Shown piece by piece: positions 10,808 through 21,500 of a DNA stretch of 64,000 nucleotides. The position numbers and the translations under genes are program-made. Numbering within the stretch: the stretch's first letter is position 1; each line of letters begins with the position of its first letter. Location of the stretch: contig CAJNDS010002759.1 of NCBI GenBank assembly GCA_905221605.1, positions 50,926 to 114,925 of the forward strand, given 5' to 3'. This stretch comes from Symbiodinium natans. Lineage: Eukaryota; Sar; Dinophyceae; Suessiales; Symbiodiniaceae. Below the pieces are notes generated by a model that was not told the DNA's origin, did no database searches, and saw only the letters and a program-made list of their open reading frames with translations.

Positions 10808-12045
10808 TTACACGTATAGACAGACAGAAGGCAAGAACGAAAGAAAGAAAGAACTAAAGAAAGAAAGAAGTAAGGAAAGACACGAAGAAATAGCGGAATA
10901 AGGGAAGAAATAAAGATATAAAGACATGCTGAAGAAATAAAGAATAAAAGACATAAAGGTATAAGGAAAGAAAGAAAGAAAGGAAGCAAGAAAGAAAGGA
11001 ACAAACAAAGAAAGAACAGAAAGAAACAAAGAACAAAAATGAATAAAGAAAAGATGTACGAACAAACAAAAGAACTAAAGAACGAAAGAACGAAAGAACG
11101 AAAGAACGAAAGAACGAAAGAACGAAAGAACGAAAGAACGAAAGAACGAAAGAACGAAAGAACGAAAGAACGAAAGAACGAAAGAACGAAAGAACGAAAG
11201 AACGAAAGAACGAAAGAACGAAAGCACGAAAGAGCGAAAGAGCGAAAGAGCGAAAGAGCGAAAGAGCGAAAGAGCGAAAGAGCGAAAGAACGAAAGTACG
11301 AAAGTACGAACGTACGAACGAACGAAAGAACGAAGGAACGAAAGAACGAAAGAACGAAAGAACGAAAGAACGAAAGAACGAAAGAACGAAAGAACGAAAG
11401 AACGAAAGAACGAAAGAACGAACGAACGAACGAACAAAAGAAATAACGAAAGAACGAAAGAACGAAAGAACGAAAGAACGAAAGAACGAAAGAACGAAAG
11501 CACGAAAGAGCGAAAGAGCGAAAGAGCGAAAGAGCGAAAGAGCGAAAGAGCGAAAGAGCGAAAGAACGAAAGTACGAAAGTACGAACGTACGAACGAACG
11601 AAAGAACGAAGGAACGAAAGAACGAAAGAACGAACGAACGAAAGAACGAAAGAACGAAAGAACGAAAGAACGAAAGAACGAAAGAACGAAAGAGCGAAAG
11701 AACGAAAGAACGAAAGAACGAAAGAACGAAAGAACGAAAGAACGAAAGAACGAAAGAACGAAAGAACGAAAGAACGAAAGAACGAAAGAACGAAAGAACG
11801 AAAGAACGAAAGAACGAAAGAACGAAAGAACGAAAGAACGAAAGAACGAAAGAACGAACGAACGAACGAACAAAAGAAATAACGAAAGAACGAAAGAACG
11901 AAAGAACGAAAGAACGAAAGAACGAAAGAACGAAAGAACGAAAGAACGAAAGAACGAAAGAACGAAAGAACGAAAGAACGAAAGAACGAAAGAACGAAAG
12001 AACGAAAGAGCGAAAGAGCGAAAGAACGAAAGAACGAATATGAAC
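10808..12045. repeat. 1.2-kb GAACGAAA satellite with higher-order structure
   Basis: From 10808 to about 11075 the sequence is a degenerate GAAA repeat. From about 11075 to 12040 it is an almost perfect 8-bp repeat, GAACGAAA. Variant units are not random: a block CACGAAA, then GAGCGAAA x7, then GTACGAAA and GTACGAAC occurs at 11225-11340 and again exactly 276 bp later. The interruption CAAAAGAAATAACG occurs at 11435 and again about 436 bp later. The 8-bp unit leaves all frames open, so three long minus-strand frames of F, R, S, V and L are artefacts. Confidence 0.95.
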
Positions 12046-15000
12046 GAACAAGAATCACACAAAACACGAGCGATCAACAACTACAGAACCATTCCGGAAG
12101 GACATAAGAGTATCACGATTGAAGCCCTCATGCGAGTGTTGTGTTAAGTGAAGCTCTGGATGGTGCTGGTTCTCCTGCAGTCCTGCTTGGCGCCGCGACC
12201 TTCCGACATGCCTGCGGGCTTCTGCCCCCTTTTCCTGGCCAATCAAATCACATTTCATTTCACGCATCCCATGGCCAATGTCTTGTAACCCCATCCTAGG
12301 TTTGTGCCGCCCCGAATAGTAAGAGCTGGCTTGTTCGTCTTGATAGTATATGCGATATACTTGCCCCGCCCCCCAACCCCCCTCCCCCCTGTCGGCCTTT
12401 GTCTCTGTATTTAGAGCAAACTTGCTTTGCAAAGAAGACCTTGCCATGAAGAGAACTGGCACTTCAAAAACATACGAATTTTCCGGGGTGGTGGGGAGGG
12501 GCTCTGACCCCTCCCGAATCCCCCCGCGTCTATTTTTAAATGTATTTTCAAAGGGTGCAAGCTGTGAAGAGCATGAGCCCGTGATGGTGCAAATTACATA
12601 GTAACCCCTTCCAAAACCGAAATGCGATCATTGTGTTTGCAAATGGTTCAAAAACATTGTGTTTGCAAATGGGGGAGGCTGCCCCCCCACGCCCAAGCCC
12701 CTACCGCCATGCCCTTTCCGTGAGAGTAGAGGGTTGCCTTCGGAATTCACGGCGACTTCGGCTTAGGAGTGGTTTAGGGACTGAAAACCTGTAGCTGTGC
12801 CCTCCTTGTCCAGTCGAGGCGGCAGAATCAGGAGTGGGATTCACTTTTCTTCACCCCGGACATGCTGGCAGCTCTTCTGCACTCGAAAGGTGTATTTGGG
12901 AAGAGAGGGGGTACATCGGCGCATCGAGTGGGTTATGGCGATCGTTGGCTGCACCTTGTTATGACATAATCTCACTAATAGCTCTCATGCTGAGATTCAT
13001 GCAGTGCGTGTGGCTCTTTACAGGATGCCGGGAGAGGCCATTCCTACTGTGACACTAGCGTATACTAACGTTAAACAACTGTGGTGGCAAAATAGAAGCG
13101 CCCTAAACGAGACCACCGATGTATCGGAGATTCTGAGACCCACTTAAGGCCCCGGCGCTGGAGCCTGTCTCGCAGGCACTTCTGGGAGTCCGCAAGTTTG
13201 AGGTATGGGGCTCTTTGGGAGGGGGTTGGTTTTTTTTTGCTTGTTGGATGAGTGGAGTTGGGCTCTGGCGTGTCAAGGGGGTGGCTTAGAATCCTTCGTG
13301 CTATTGCCCAAGGTGAAGACGTGGAGTGTCTCCTGTCAGCAAACCGCAAGATGCCCGATTGTATAGCTACCCTATAGCCAGCTAGAACCCTGTCGCTCAA
13401 CGAGCGCCAAAAAGTCACTTGAAAACAGCTGCCAGTCTGGAGGTCTCCAACTCCTCAGATGCTCTCATGGGCAGCATGCCCGTTGGCATCTGAGAGCTTT
13501 CGTTGCGGCCGAAGCAATACAAGCAATACCCGTCAAGTTGGAGCCGGGGGCAAGTTGATGTGGGAGTGCTGCGCAAGCTGTGCGGAGACGGAAATGTGAA
13601 CTGGAAGCTGGTTCTGCCTCGGTCTCATCCCAAGAAAGATGTTGAAGCCCAACAGCCCAAACGGCACAGGCATCCCCCAAGCCGATGATGCAGCAGCAGT
13701 CGCTCATCCTTGGGGTCGGGAGCTCGAAATTCCGTGAGAGAGGTTCTGTCCTGCTTCAGGGGCTTCCTCAGTGCTTCCTTGCCGGCAGCCCTGAGATAAG
13801 CCCTGAACACTCAAGCCGCCCACTCCTCATACAGCACTGGCATGGCTGAAACAAATTGGCATGGGGGATGGGGGGGGGGGAATGGGGTGGCTTTGTGAGG
13901 TTTTGCTGTTCTTCGGCCTGGTTCCTTGCCAGATGTTGAAGTCGATGTGTCGTGCTCTCCGCTGCTCCAAGATGCAAAGCTTGCAGATGACCAATTCCCT
14001 GAACATCTATGTGCAGCCCTGAGCTTCTCCCGTGTTTCTCACGTGGTTGACTCGATTTTCTGAAGGGTACTGTGCTGCGATTTAAAGTGCGCCACAAGAC
14101 CAGCTGTGCATGCGTCTCCGCACAAGCCTCCTCGCAGGCATCGAACCTGCCGGAGCCGGAGCCTCCAGGCACATCTCGAGGGCTTGAAGGGGCTTTTGGG
14201 GGGTCCAGCGGCTCACACCTCAAGTAGAATCATCACGTAAACATCTTCTAAGCATCTTCAAAGGCAAGGCTCCTTTGTCACCTTGGTTTTGGTTCTTGCA
14301 TTCATCTCTCTTGCTTGAACGCCTGAGATCTTGAAACCTTGGCCCGAAGAGCTTTTCCTTGTCTTCCGGCATGGCCAGCGCGACATTTCCGACCTTTTGA
14401 GATCCTGGCACAGCCCAGCGCCCAGCGCAAGCCCCGGGCATGGTTCTCATGATTATTTTATGTCTTTCCGGTGGATTTCTGTTCAAACGTTCTTATTTTC
14501 TGTGTGCTGCGTCTTATTCTAGTCCAGTCGCTGAGCCAAGAAAAGATACAGTACAACTTCACACCTTTGTTTGAAGAGCCGCATGACGGAGCTGTTGCGA
14601 GCCCTTTTTGCCATGACAACCCTGAATGCTGCTGAAGTATGCGGTGGCTCCAGCAACCTCTCGCCAGCCTCGACGCCTCTTCTCAAGAACTTCCTTGCGA
14701 AGGTCTCCGCAAGGAGCCCGGACCCGGCTTCCTGGAAACTTGGGGGGTGGTTGTGGTTTTTTGTTGTTTTTGTTGTTGCTTGTTTGGCTTTTGGGCGCTT
14801 TGGTCCTTGGTGTGAGGCTCAGTGGTGCCCAGAGAGTCGAATTCAACGTGTGCAGTCCCCGAAGCCTCTCCTCTGTTTCAGGAACCATCTTCACATCGAA
14901 ACCCTTGCCAGGTTTCGGCATCAAGTCAGTGAATATTATGCTAAGAGTATTTATGTGTGTATATATATAGAGGTACCTCCCCGAAGAACCCACCTCCGGA

Positions 15001-15315
15001 GGGCGCGGGTTTACCTCCCAAGCTAGATATGCTGTCTTGGCATCTGAATATCCAGAGCATAAGGGTTTTAGATTTGCATGTCTAGAGGCTGAGGGTTTGA
15101 GGTGCGTTTGAATTCATATTTTGATTTTCAAATCTAAGTGGTTGAGGAGTCGTAGTAGTAGTATGGCAACATTGATATTCTTATCACTCTATTCGCTTTA
15201 TATATGAGCACCTGCAGGTGTAGGAATTCGGAGTCAGGTGACTGCCAAATCGATGTTGTTTCATGTTGTTTTTTTCTTCTTGCTGCACTTGTTTTGCTAG
15301 ATGTGAAAAACACAG

Positions 15316-15501
15316 GTGGCAGCGCAGCAGAATTGGATTAAAAAGTTCAGGTTTGAAAGGTGCTGGAGCAAGAGCAGTCGGAACAGGAAAGACTACCCGG
15401 AGCCCACACCACCTGCCAAATCTGCCAAGATGTCCGACGTGCGCCGAGCAATGCGTTGGGCTGCCCAGAGTCACCTTCAAATGCAAACTTCCAACATCTG
15501 A
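15316..15501 (+). CDS. Possible exon, unknown protein
   Basis: The frame reads through a basic, glutamine-rich stretch (QQNWIKKFRFERCW) and a proline-rich linker (DYPEPTPPAKSAKM), then DVRRAMRWAAQ, and stops at 15501. The composition looks more like protein than neighbouring frames, and several AG acceptors lie just upstream. No family recognised; it may be chance. Confidence 0.2.
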   Translation: MAAQQNWIKKFRFERCWSKSSRNRKDYPEPTPPAKSAKMSDVRRAMRWAAQSHLQMQTSNI

Positions 15502-15701
15502 TCTTTCTTGGGCTTTCTTGGGCTTCCGGCGCCGAGCGCATGGGAGGATTTGCCACACCCTAGGCAAGTCGGGTTGGCATCACCACCAGGTCTAGATTTC
15601 TGCCTTGCGAAGGAGATCAACCAGCAGACTACCGTACATCAATTGCGTGTGCAATTCTCGTCTTTGTCTACATGGTGTTAGAAGTTGTGTTTGTATAATT
15701 T

Positions 15702-15995
15702 TTGCGGTTGCTCGCGAGACAAGGACAGGAGCCCTTCTGGTACTGCAGATACTTGAAGAAGTCTCGCAAGGCAGGCGCCGGATGCACAATAGACCTTGCT
15801 GTGAGAGAGCCGCATATATCTGCCGAGAGGTGCGTTTGGTTGTTTTGCTTGCAGTTTTTGCCCCTATACTTCGTATCTTCCTCGAGTTCACCCCGCCCTT
15901 GCAACTCCACGTGCCATTGCCAGTGCCACGACATCAAGAAGTATCGGTGGGCTGTGGGCAGTGCGGCGCAAGGCGGCCAGGGCACGCTTCAATGA
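15702..15995 (+). CDS. Possible cysteine-rich exon(s), unknown protein
   Basis: The frame contains EPFWYCRYLKKSRKAGAGC and, about 60 residues later, CNSTCHCQCHDIKKYRW. The spaced Cys/His pairs hint at a metal-binding fold, and an intron may separate the halves. No family recognised. Confidence 0.2.
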   Translation: MRLLARQGQEPFWYCRYLKKSRKAGAGCTIDLAVREPHISAERCVWLFCLQFLPLYFVSSSSSPRPCNSTCHCQCHDIKKYRWAVGSAAQGGQGTLQ

Positions 15996-16782
15996 TACGG
16001 GAGGTCAATAGAGGTCATGTAGGTGCTACAGTAAATCTAAACTCCACACTTGCCACGGTGACTATTTTCTGAATCTCCGCTTATCTTTACGTGGATCTCG
16101 CATCGAAGACATTACATCCCAGAGATGCCGGGTAGCATCTCGTGGCCGCACCAGGACTCCTTCTCTCTAGCGCAGCCAGAAGGATCCAGGGTGATCAGAC
16201 ACAACCCATCACGAGGGCCATACATGCTGATTGCCCGGCGAGAAAGGGCTAGACTACTAGAATTACTAGAAGAGCCAGCTTTACCGCTTTGCCTGTCTGA
16301 TATGGCATAAGCAAGCCCAAACTCGGACTATCAAAAATAGGAACCCAGCCAGGAGCTTGTTCAACTATCTCTCGTAACCTGGATGGGCCTGTATGGGCTT
16401 CAAGATGCTTAGAGTCCCCTCAGCCCTTGTCCACTTCAAACAACTCCACACGCGGTTCTATGAATGAGGAAACCCTGGCCTGGTCCGCGGCGTGCGCTTT
16501 GTCATGCAGGGCCCCATAGACGGCTCCCTGCGTGCTGTTCTAAAGGGGTCGTGCTGTCTCGGGTTCCAGCAGCTCAGAAGCACAAGGCCTCAATTGCATC
16601 GGCCCGCCTGCTAAGGTCCGGTTTCGAGGCTGACATGTTGTTCTACAAAACTGCCATCGATAGAAGTGACTATATTTTAGTAGGAAAACATCGTTTTTTA
16701 TCGAGAAGGGAAACCCTTCACACGAGTTTTGTGTGCAAATGGCGGGCGGGGGGGAGGGGGGGGGGGGGGGGTGGCTTAAATA

Positions 16783-16811
16783 GGGTTTATTTGGAAGCTG
16801 AGAGTCGTGTT
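16783..16811 (+). repeat. Left inverted-repeat end, TA-flanked
   Basis: GGGTTTATTTGGAAGCTG followed by AGAGTCGTGTT, preceded by TA (16781-16782) and a G-run (16748-16771). Its reverse complement ends at 28444, also followed by TA. A second forward copy follows the N gap at about 21512. See the right end for the alternative reading. Confidence 0.6.
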
Positions 16812-16914
16812 TTTGTGTGGTAGATACAAAGGAAAGGGCATAAGAAAGTAGCGAAAGGAGCTCCTCAATTCCCTTCCTTATCTCCTATGCTCTTTTCCTT
16901 ATTCATTGCAACAG

Positions 16915-19345
16915 GAGAATACAGGAAAAGGGCCTCCATTCCCCTCTTGTTCTTCCTTTCTTGTGTTTTTGTCATTTAAAGGGGAACAGGAGAAGAGAAG
17001 GGAAAGAGAAGGAGAGAGGAGAGATAAAAGGAACACAATTTTAATGGGAAGAGCCAAGAAAAGAATAGAAGAGAGATGAACAAAGAATATGGAGAGACAA
17101 AACAAGGCGCAAAGAAGATGGCACTCTTCTTTATCTATCCTCTCTCCCTTCCCTCTCCCTTCCCTCTTTCTTTTCGAAACAGAAAAACTAAAAAGGAAGA
17201 ACTTGAAAAGGAGAAGGGTAAGGAAAAGAGCAGAAGAGACAGGCCGAAAAGAGGGATATGATGAAGTATGGGCAAGGTCCACGCGCAAGGAGTCACCCTC
17301 TGCTTACCCTTCCACTGCTTTATCATACAAGTTCCTTTCTTGTGTTTTATTAGTTAAAAGGTAACAGAAGGAGAGAAGGGCAAGGGAAGTGAGAGAGGAG
17401 AGACAACAAGGAGGCCATTTGAATTTTCTGGAGGGGTACTGAAAAGAAGAGAAGACACAAGAAACAAGGAGACGGATAGCACTCTTCTTTATCTATCATC
17501 TCTCCCTTCCTTGTCTCTCGCTTTTCCCTCTATAATTAAAACAAATAGGTGCCCTCTCCTCTTCAGGAAGCCCCCTTGCCCTTATTTTGCTAGCTTTCTG
17601 AAACGACAAGGAAAACAACACATAGAAAGAGAGGAAAGGGAATGAAACAATAGGCAGTGGAGCTCTTCAGTGTCTTTACCTATCTCTTTTCTTCTTTTTC
17701 TTCTTCATTCAATAAGGAAAAGAAGCTTCCTTTGGTGTGATTTTGAGATTCAAAAGAGAACAAGAGAAGAGAAGGGAGAGAGAAAGGAGAGAGGAGAGAA
17801 CAAAAGGAAACAATTTTCATGGGAAGAGCAATGACAATCATGGAAGAGAAATGAAGACAGGAGAGGGAGGTGCAAAATCAGGCAAAGAGAAGATGGTGCT
17901 CGTTTTCTTCTTTCCTCTCTTTCTTATCTTTCCCTTTCAAATAAAAAACAAAAGGAAGAACAATGAACATGTAAAGGAACCCATTTTCTTTTTCCGTTTG
18001 GGAACAAGGAAAAGAACAGAGGCGATAGGGCGAGAGGAGGGATTTGCTGCAGCATGGGGAGGGTCTACGGACAAGGAGCCAACCCCGCTCGCTTTCCCCA
18101 TCCATTGGAAAAGAAAGGAACGTGGCCTCCATTCCCCACTTGTTCTTCCTTTCTTGCGCTTTTGTCATTTAAAGGGGAACAGGAGAAGAGAAGGGAGAGA
18201 GAAGGAGAGAGGAGAGACAAAAGGATTGCATTGTTAATGGGAAGAGCACAGAAAAGAATAGAAGAGAGATGAATAGAGAAGTGGGAGAGACAAAACAAGG
18301 CGCAGAGAAGATGGCACTCTTCTTTATCTATCCTCTCTCCCTTCTCTCTCCCTTCCCTCTTTCTTTTCGAAACAGAAAAACTAAAAAGGAAGAACTTGAA
18401 AAGGAGAAGGGTAAGGAAAAGAGCAGAAGAGACAGGCCGAAAAGAGGGATATGATGAAGTATGGGCAAGGTCCACGCGCAAGGAGTCACCCTCTGCTTAC
18501 CCTTCCACTGCCTTATCACACAAGTTCCTTTCTTGTGGTTTATCAGTCAAAAGGAAACAGAAGGAGAGAAGGGAAAGAGAAGTGAGACGAGATAACAAGG
18601 ATGCCATTTTGCTGGAAGCGCAACTGTATGTGGCCACAACAAGCAGGCCAGGGAGGCTCAGGCGGGGCAAGTCTCTCCCTAATTAGAAAAATCAATCTTG
18701 CTATTCACAGGTAGGCGCCCTTCTTCCTCTTCAGGAAATCGCCTTTCCCTTATTTTGCTTTTTGAAGCGAATAAGACAAACAACAGATAAGAAGAGAGGA
18801 CAGGGAATGGCTAGGTAAAGAGAGGAGCTCTTCAATTTCCTCCCTATCTCTTAAGTTACTTTTCCTTCTTGGGCGGGTGTCCTTTTTTCTTCCTTGAAGA
18901 TGCAGAAAACTAGCAAAAAGGACACCCGATCGCCCATTTTCTTTTCAATTCCCTTCCTTATCTCCTATGCTCTTTTCCTTATTCATTGCAACAGGAGAAT
19001 ACAGGAAAAGGGCCTCCATTCCCCTCTTCTTCCTTTCTTGTGTTTTTTGTCATTTAAAGGGGAACAGGAGAAGACAAGGGAAAGAGAAGGAGAGAGCAGA
19101 GATAAAAGGAACACAATTCTAATGGGAAGAGCCAAGAAAAGAATAGAAGAGAGATGAACAAAGAAGATGGAGAGACAAAACAAGGCGCAAAGAAGATGGC
19201 ACTCTTCTTTATCTATCCTCTCGCCCTTCTCTCTCCCTTCCCTCTTTCTTTTCGAAACAGAAAAACTAAAAAGGAAGAACTTGAAAAGGAGAAGGGTAAG
19301 GAAAAGAGCAGAAGAGACAGGCCGAAAAGAGGAATATGATGAACT
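16915..19345. repeat. Purine-rich sub-repeats within the 4.6-kb segment
   Basis: A ~400-bp module (CATTTAAAGGGGAACAGGAG, then GCGCAAAGAAGATGGCACTC, then AGGCCGAAAAGAGG) starts near 16936, 18128 and 19018 and recurs at 21658, 22848 and 23738 after the gap. A second module (CAATAAGGAAAAGAAGCTTC) sits at about 17710 and 19615. The modules alternate strand bias: purine blocks, then CTCTCCCTT blocks. Confidence 0.85.
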
Positions 19346-19769
19346 GAAAAGAAGAGAAAACACAAGAAACAAGGAGACGGATAGCACTCTTCTTTATCTA
19401 TCATCTCTCCCTTCCTTGTCTCTCGCTTTCCCCTCTACAATTAAAAAAATAGGTGCCCTCTCTCCTCTTCAGGAAGCCCCCTTGCCCTTATTTTGCTGGC
19501 TTTCTGAAACGACAAGGAAACAACACATAGAAAGAGAGGAAAGGGAATGAAACAATAGGCAGTGGAGCTCTTCCGTGTCTTTACCTATCTCTTTTCTTGT
19601 TTTTCTTCTTCATTCAATAAGGAAAAGAAGCTTCCTTTGGTGTGATTTTGAGATTCAAAAGAGAACAAGAGAAGAGAAGGGAGAGAGAAAGGAGAGAGGA
19701 GAGATCAAAAGGAAGCAATTTTCATGGGAAGAGCAATGAAAATCATGGAGGAGAAATGAAGACAGGAGA

Positions 19770-21078
19770 CCGGGTTCCCCTTGGCACCCTGCAAAAGTCC
19801 TGCAAATACCACACAAAACGGAAAAGGGTAGGAACAACTTTGCCGGTCAAAATTTGCCGGGATTCCCTTGGCACCCTGGAAAAGTCCTGCAAATACCACA
19901 CAAAACGGGAAAGGGTAGGAACAACTTTGCGGGTCAAAATTTGCCGGGTTTCCCTTGGCACCCTGGAAAAGTCCTGCAAATACCACACAAAACGGGAAAG
20001 GGTAGGAACAACTTTGCCGGTCAAAATTTGCCGGGATCCCCTTGGCACCCTGCAAAAGTCCTGCAAATGCCACACAAAACGGAAAAGGGTAGGAACAACA
20101 TTTGCGGGTCAAAATTTGCCGGGATCCCCTTGGCACCCTGCAAAAGTCCTGCAAATTCCACACAAAACGGAAAAGGGTAGGAACAACATTTGCGGGTCAA
20201 AATTTGCCGGGATCCCCTTGGCACCCTGCAAAAGTCCTGCAAATACCACACCAAACGGAAAAGGGTAGGAACAACATTTGCGGGTCAAAATTTGCCGGGA
20301 TCCCCTTGGCACCCTGCAAAAGTCCTGCAAATACCACACAAAACGGAAAAGGGTAGGAACAACATTTGCGGGTCAAAATTTGCCGGGATCCCCTTGGCAC
20401 CCTGCAAAAGTCCTGCAAATACCACACAAAACGGAAAAAGGTAGGAACAACATTTGCGGGTCAAAATTTGCCGGGATCCCCTTGGCACCCTGCAAAAGTC
20501 CTGCAAATACCACACAAAACGGAAAAGGGTAGGAACAACATTTGCGGGTCAAAATTTGCCGGGATCCCCTTGGCACCCTGCAAAAGTCCTGCAAATGCCA
20601 CACAAATCGGAAAAGGGTAGGAACAACATTTGCGGGTCAAAATTTGCCGGGATTCCCTTGGCACCCTGCAAAAGTCCTGCAAATACCACACAAAACGAAA
20701 AAGGGTAGGAACAACATTTGCGGGTCAAAATTTGCCGGGATCCCCTTGGCACCCTGCAAAAGTCCTGCAAATACCACACAAAACGGAAAAGGGTAGGAAC
20801 AACATTTGCGGGTCAAAATTTGCCGGGATCCCCTTGGCACCCTGCAAAAGTCCTGCAAATACCACACAAAACGGAAAAGGGTAGGAACAACATTTGCGGG
20901 TCAAAATTTGCCGGGATCCCCTTGGCACCCTGCAAAAGTCCTGCAAATCCCACACAAAACGGAAAAGGGTAGGAACAACATTTGCGGGTCAAAATTTGCC
21001 GGGATCCCCTTGGCACCCTGCAAAAGTCCTGCAAATACCACACACAACGGAAAAGGGTAGGAACAACATTTGCGGGTC
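19770..21078 (+). repeat. 88-bp tandem repeat, array 1, 15 units
   Basis: TTGGCACCCTG starts at 19781, 19868, 19955, 20042 and then every 88 bp to 21010. The first three steps are 87 bp because ACTTTGC replaces ACATTTGC. Each unit contains GGATCCCCTTGGCACCC, CAAAAGTCCTGCAAAT and a GCGGGTCAAAATTTGCCGGG junction. Units are 95-100% identical and there are no unique spacers, so it is not a CRISPR array. The period is not a multiple of three and the frame changes every unit, so it is not coding. Confidence 0.95.
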
Positions 21079-21400
21079 GGGGTTGGGGGGTCAGGAATTA
21101 AATAATTTAAATAATTTAAATACCCCAGGGGGGGCGTCCGGGCATTTAAATTATTTAAATTATTTAATTCCCCGGCTCGTACTTTAGTATTGGGGGGAGG
21201 CCCGTGCTCGTAATTCAGTATTGGGGGGAGGCCCGGGCTCGTAATTTAGTGTTGAGGGGGAGGCCCGGGCTCGTGATTTAGTATCGGGGAATTGAAAAAT
21301 TGATTTCATTTCAATGTCCAGGGGCCCGATTTGGCCAAATTTGCCGGGCAGCCTCCGGGCAAAATTTGGCCAAATCGAGCCGCGCATTTCTCATGGCATA

Positions 21401-21500
21401 NNNNNNNNNNNNNNNNNNNNNNNNNNNNNNNNNNNNNNNNNNNNNNNNNNNNNNNNNNNNNNNNNNNNNNNNNNNNNNNNNNNNNNNNNNNNNNNNNNNN
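21401..21500. other. Assembly gap (100 N)
   Basis: Exactly 100 N, the usual placeholder for a gap of unknown size. The sequence after it restarts at the left end of the 4.6-kb segment, so the join may not reflect true order. Confidence 0.99.

Larger units (their letters stand above)
12050..16740. other. Gene-poor stretch, no full gene recognised
   Basis: Mixed-composition DNA with short open frames only. Visible items are a copy of the TTTGCAAATGGGGG dispersed motif at 12610-12720, the two exon-like fragments listed separately, and a run of direct TGTTTTTGTTGTT repeats near 14755-14785. I see no promoter or terminator I can support. Confidence 0.45.
16783..21400. repeat. Segmental duplicate, first copy (~4.6 kb)
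   Basis: Purine- and pyrimidine-rich DNA matching 21501-26117 almost base for base. Order inside: left inverted-repeat end, purine-rich sub-repeats, 88-bp array, a small AT palindrome with CCCC/GGGG arms (21080-21180), three GGGGGGAGGCCCG repeats (21190-21270) and the start of a larger inverted repeat. It breaks off at the N gap. No coding content; the 61-aa frame found in each sub-repeat drifts without codon constraint. Confidence 0.9.

Noticed and set aside
10672-12080. Three overlapping long minus-strand frames (up to 459 aa) of F, R, S, V and L
   Set aside because: Direct product of the 8-bp GAACGAAA repeat, open in all three frames of that strand; no codon constraint.
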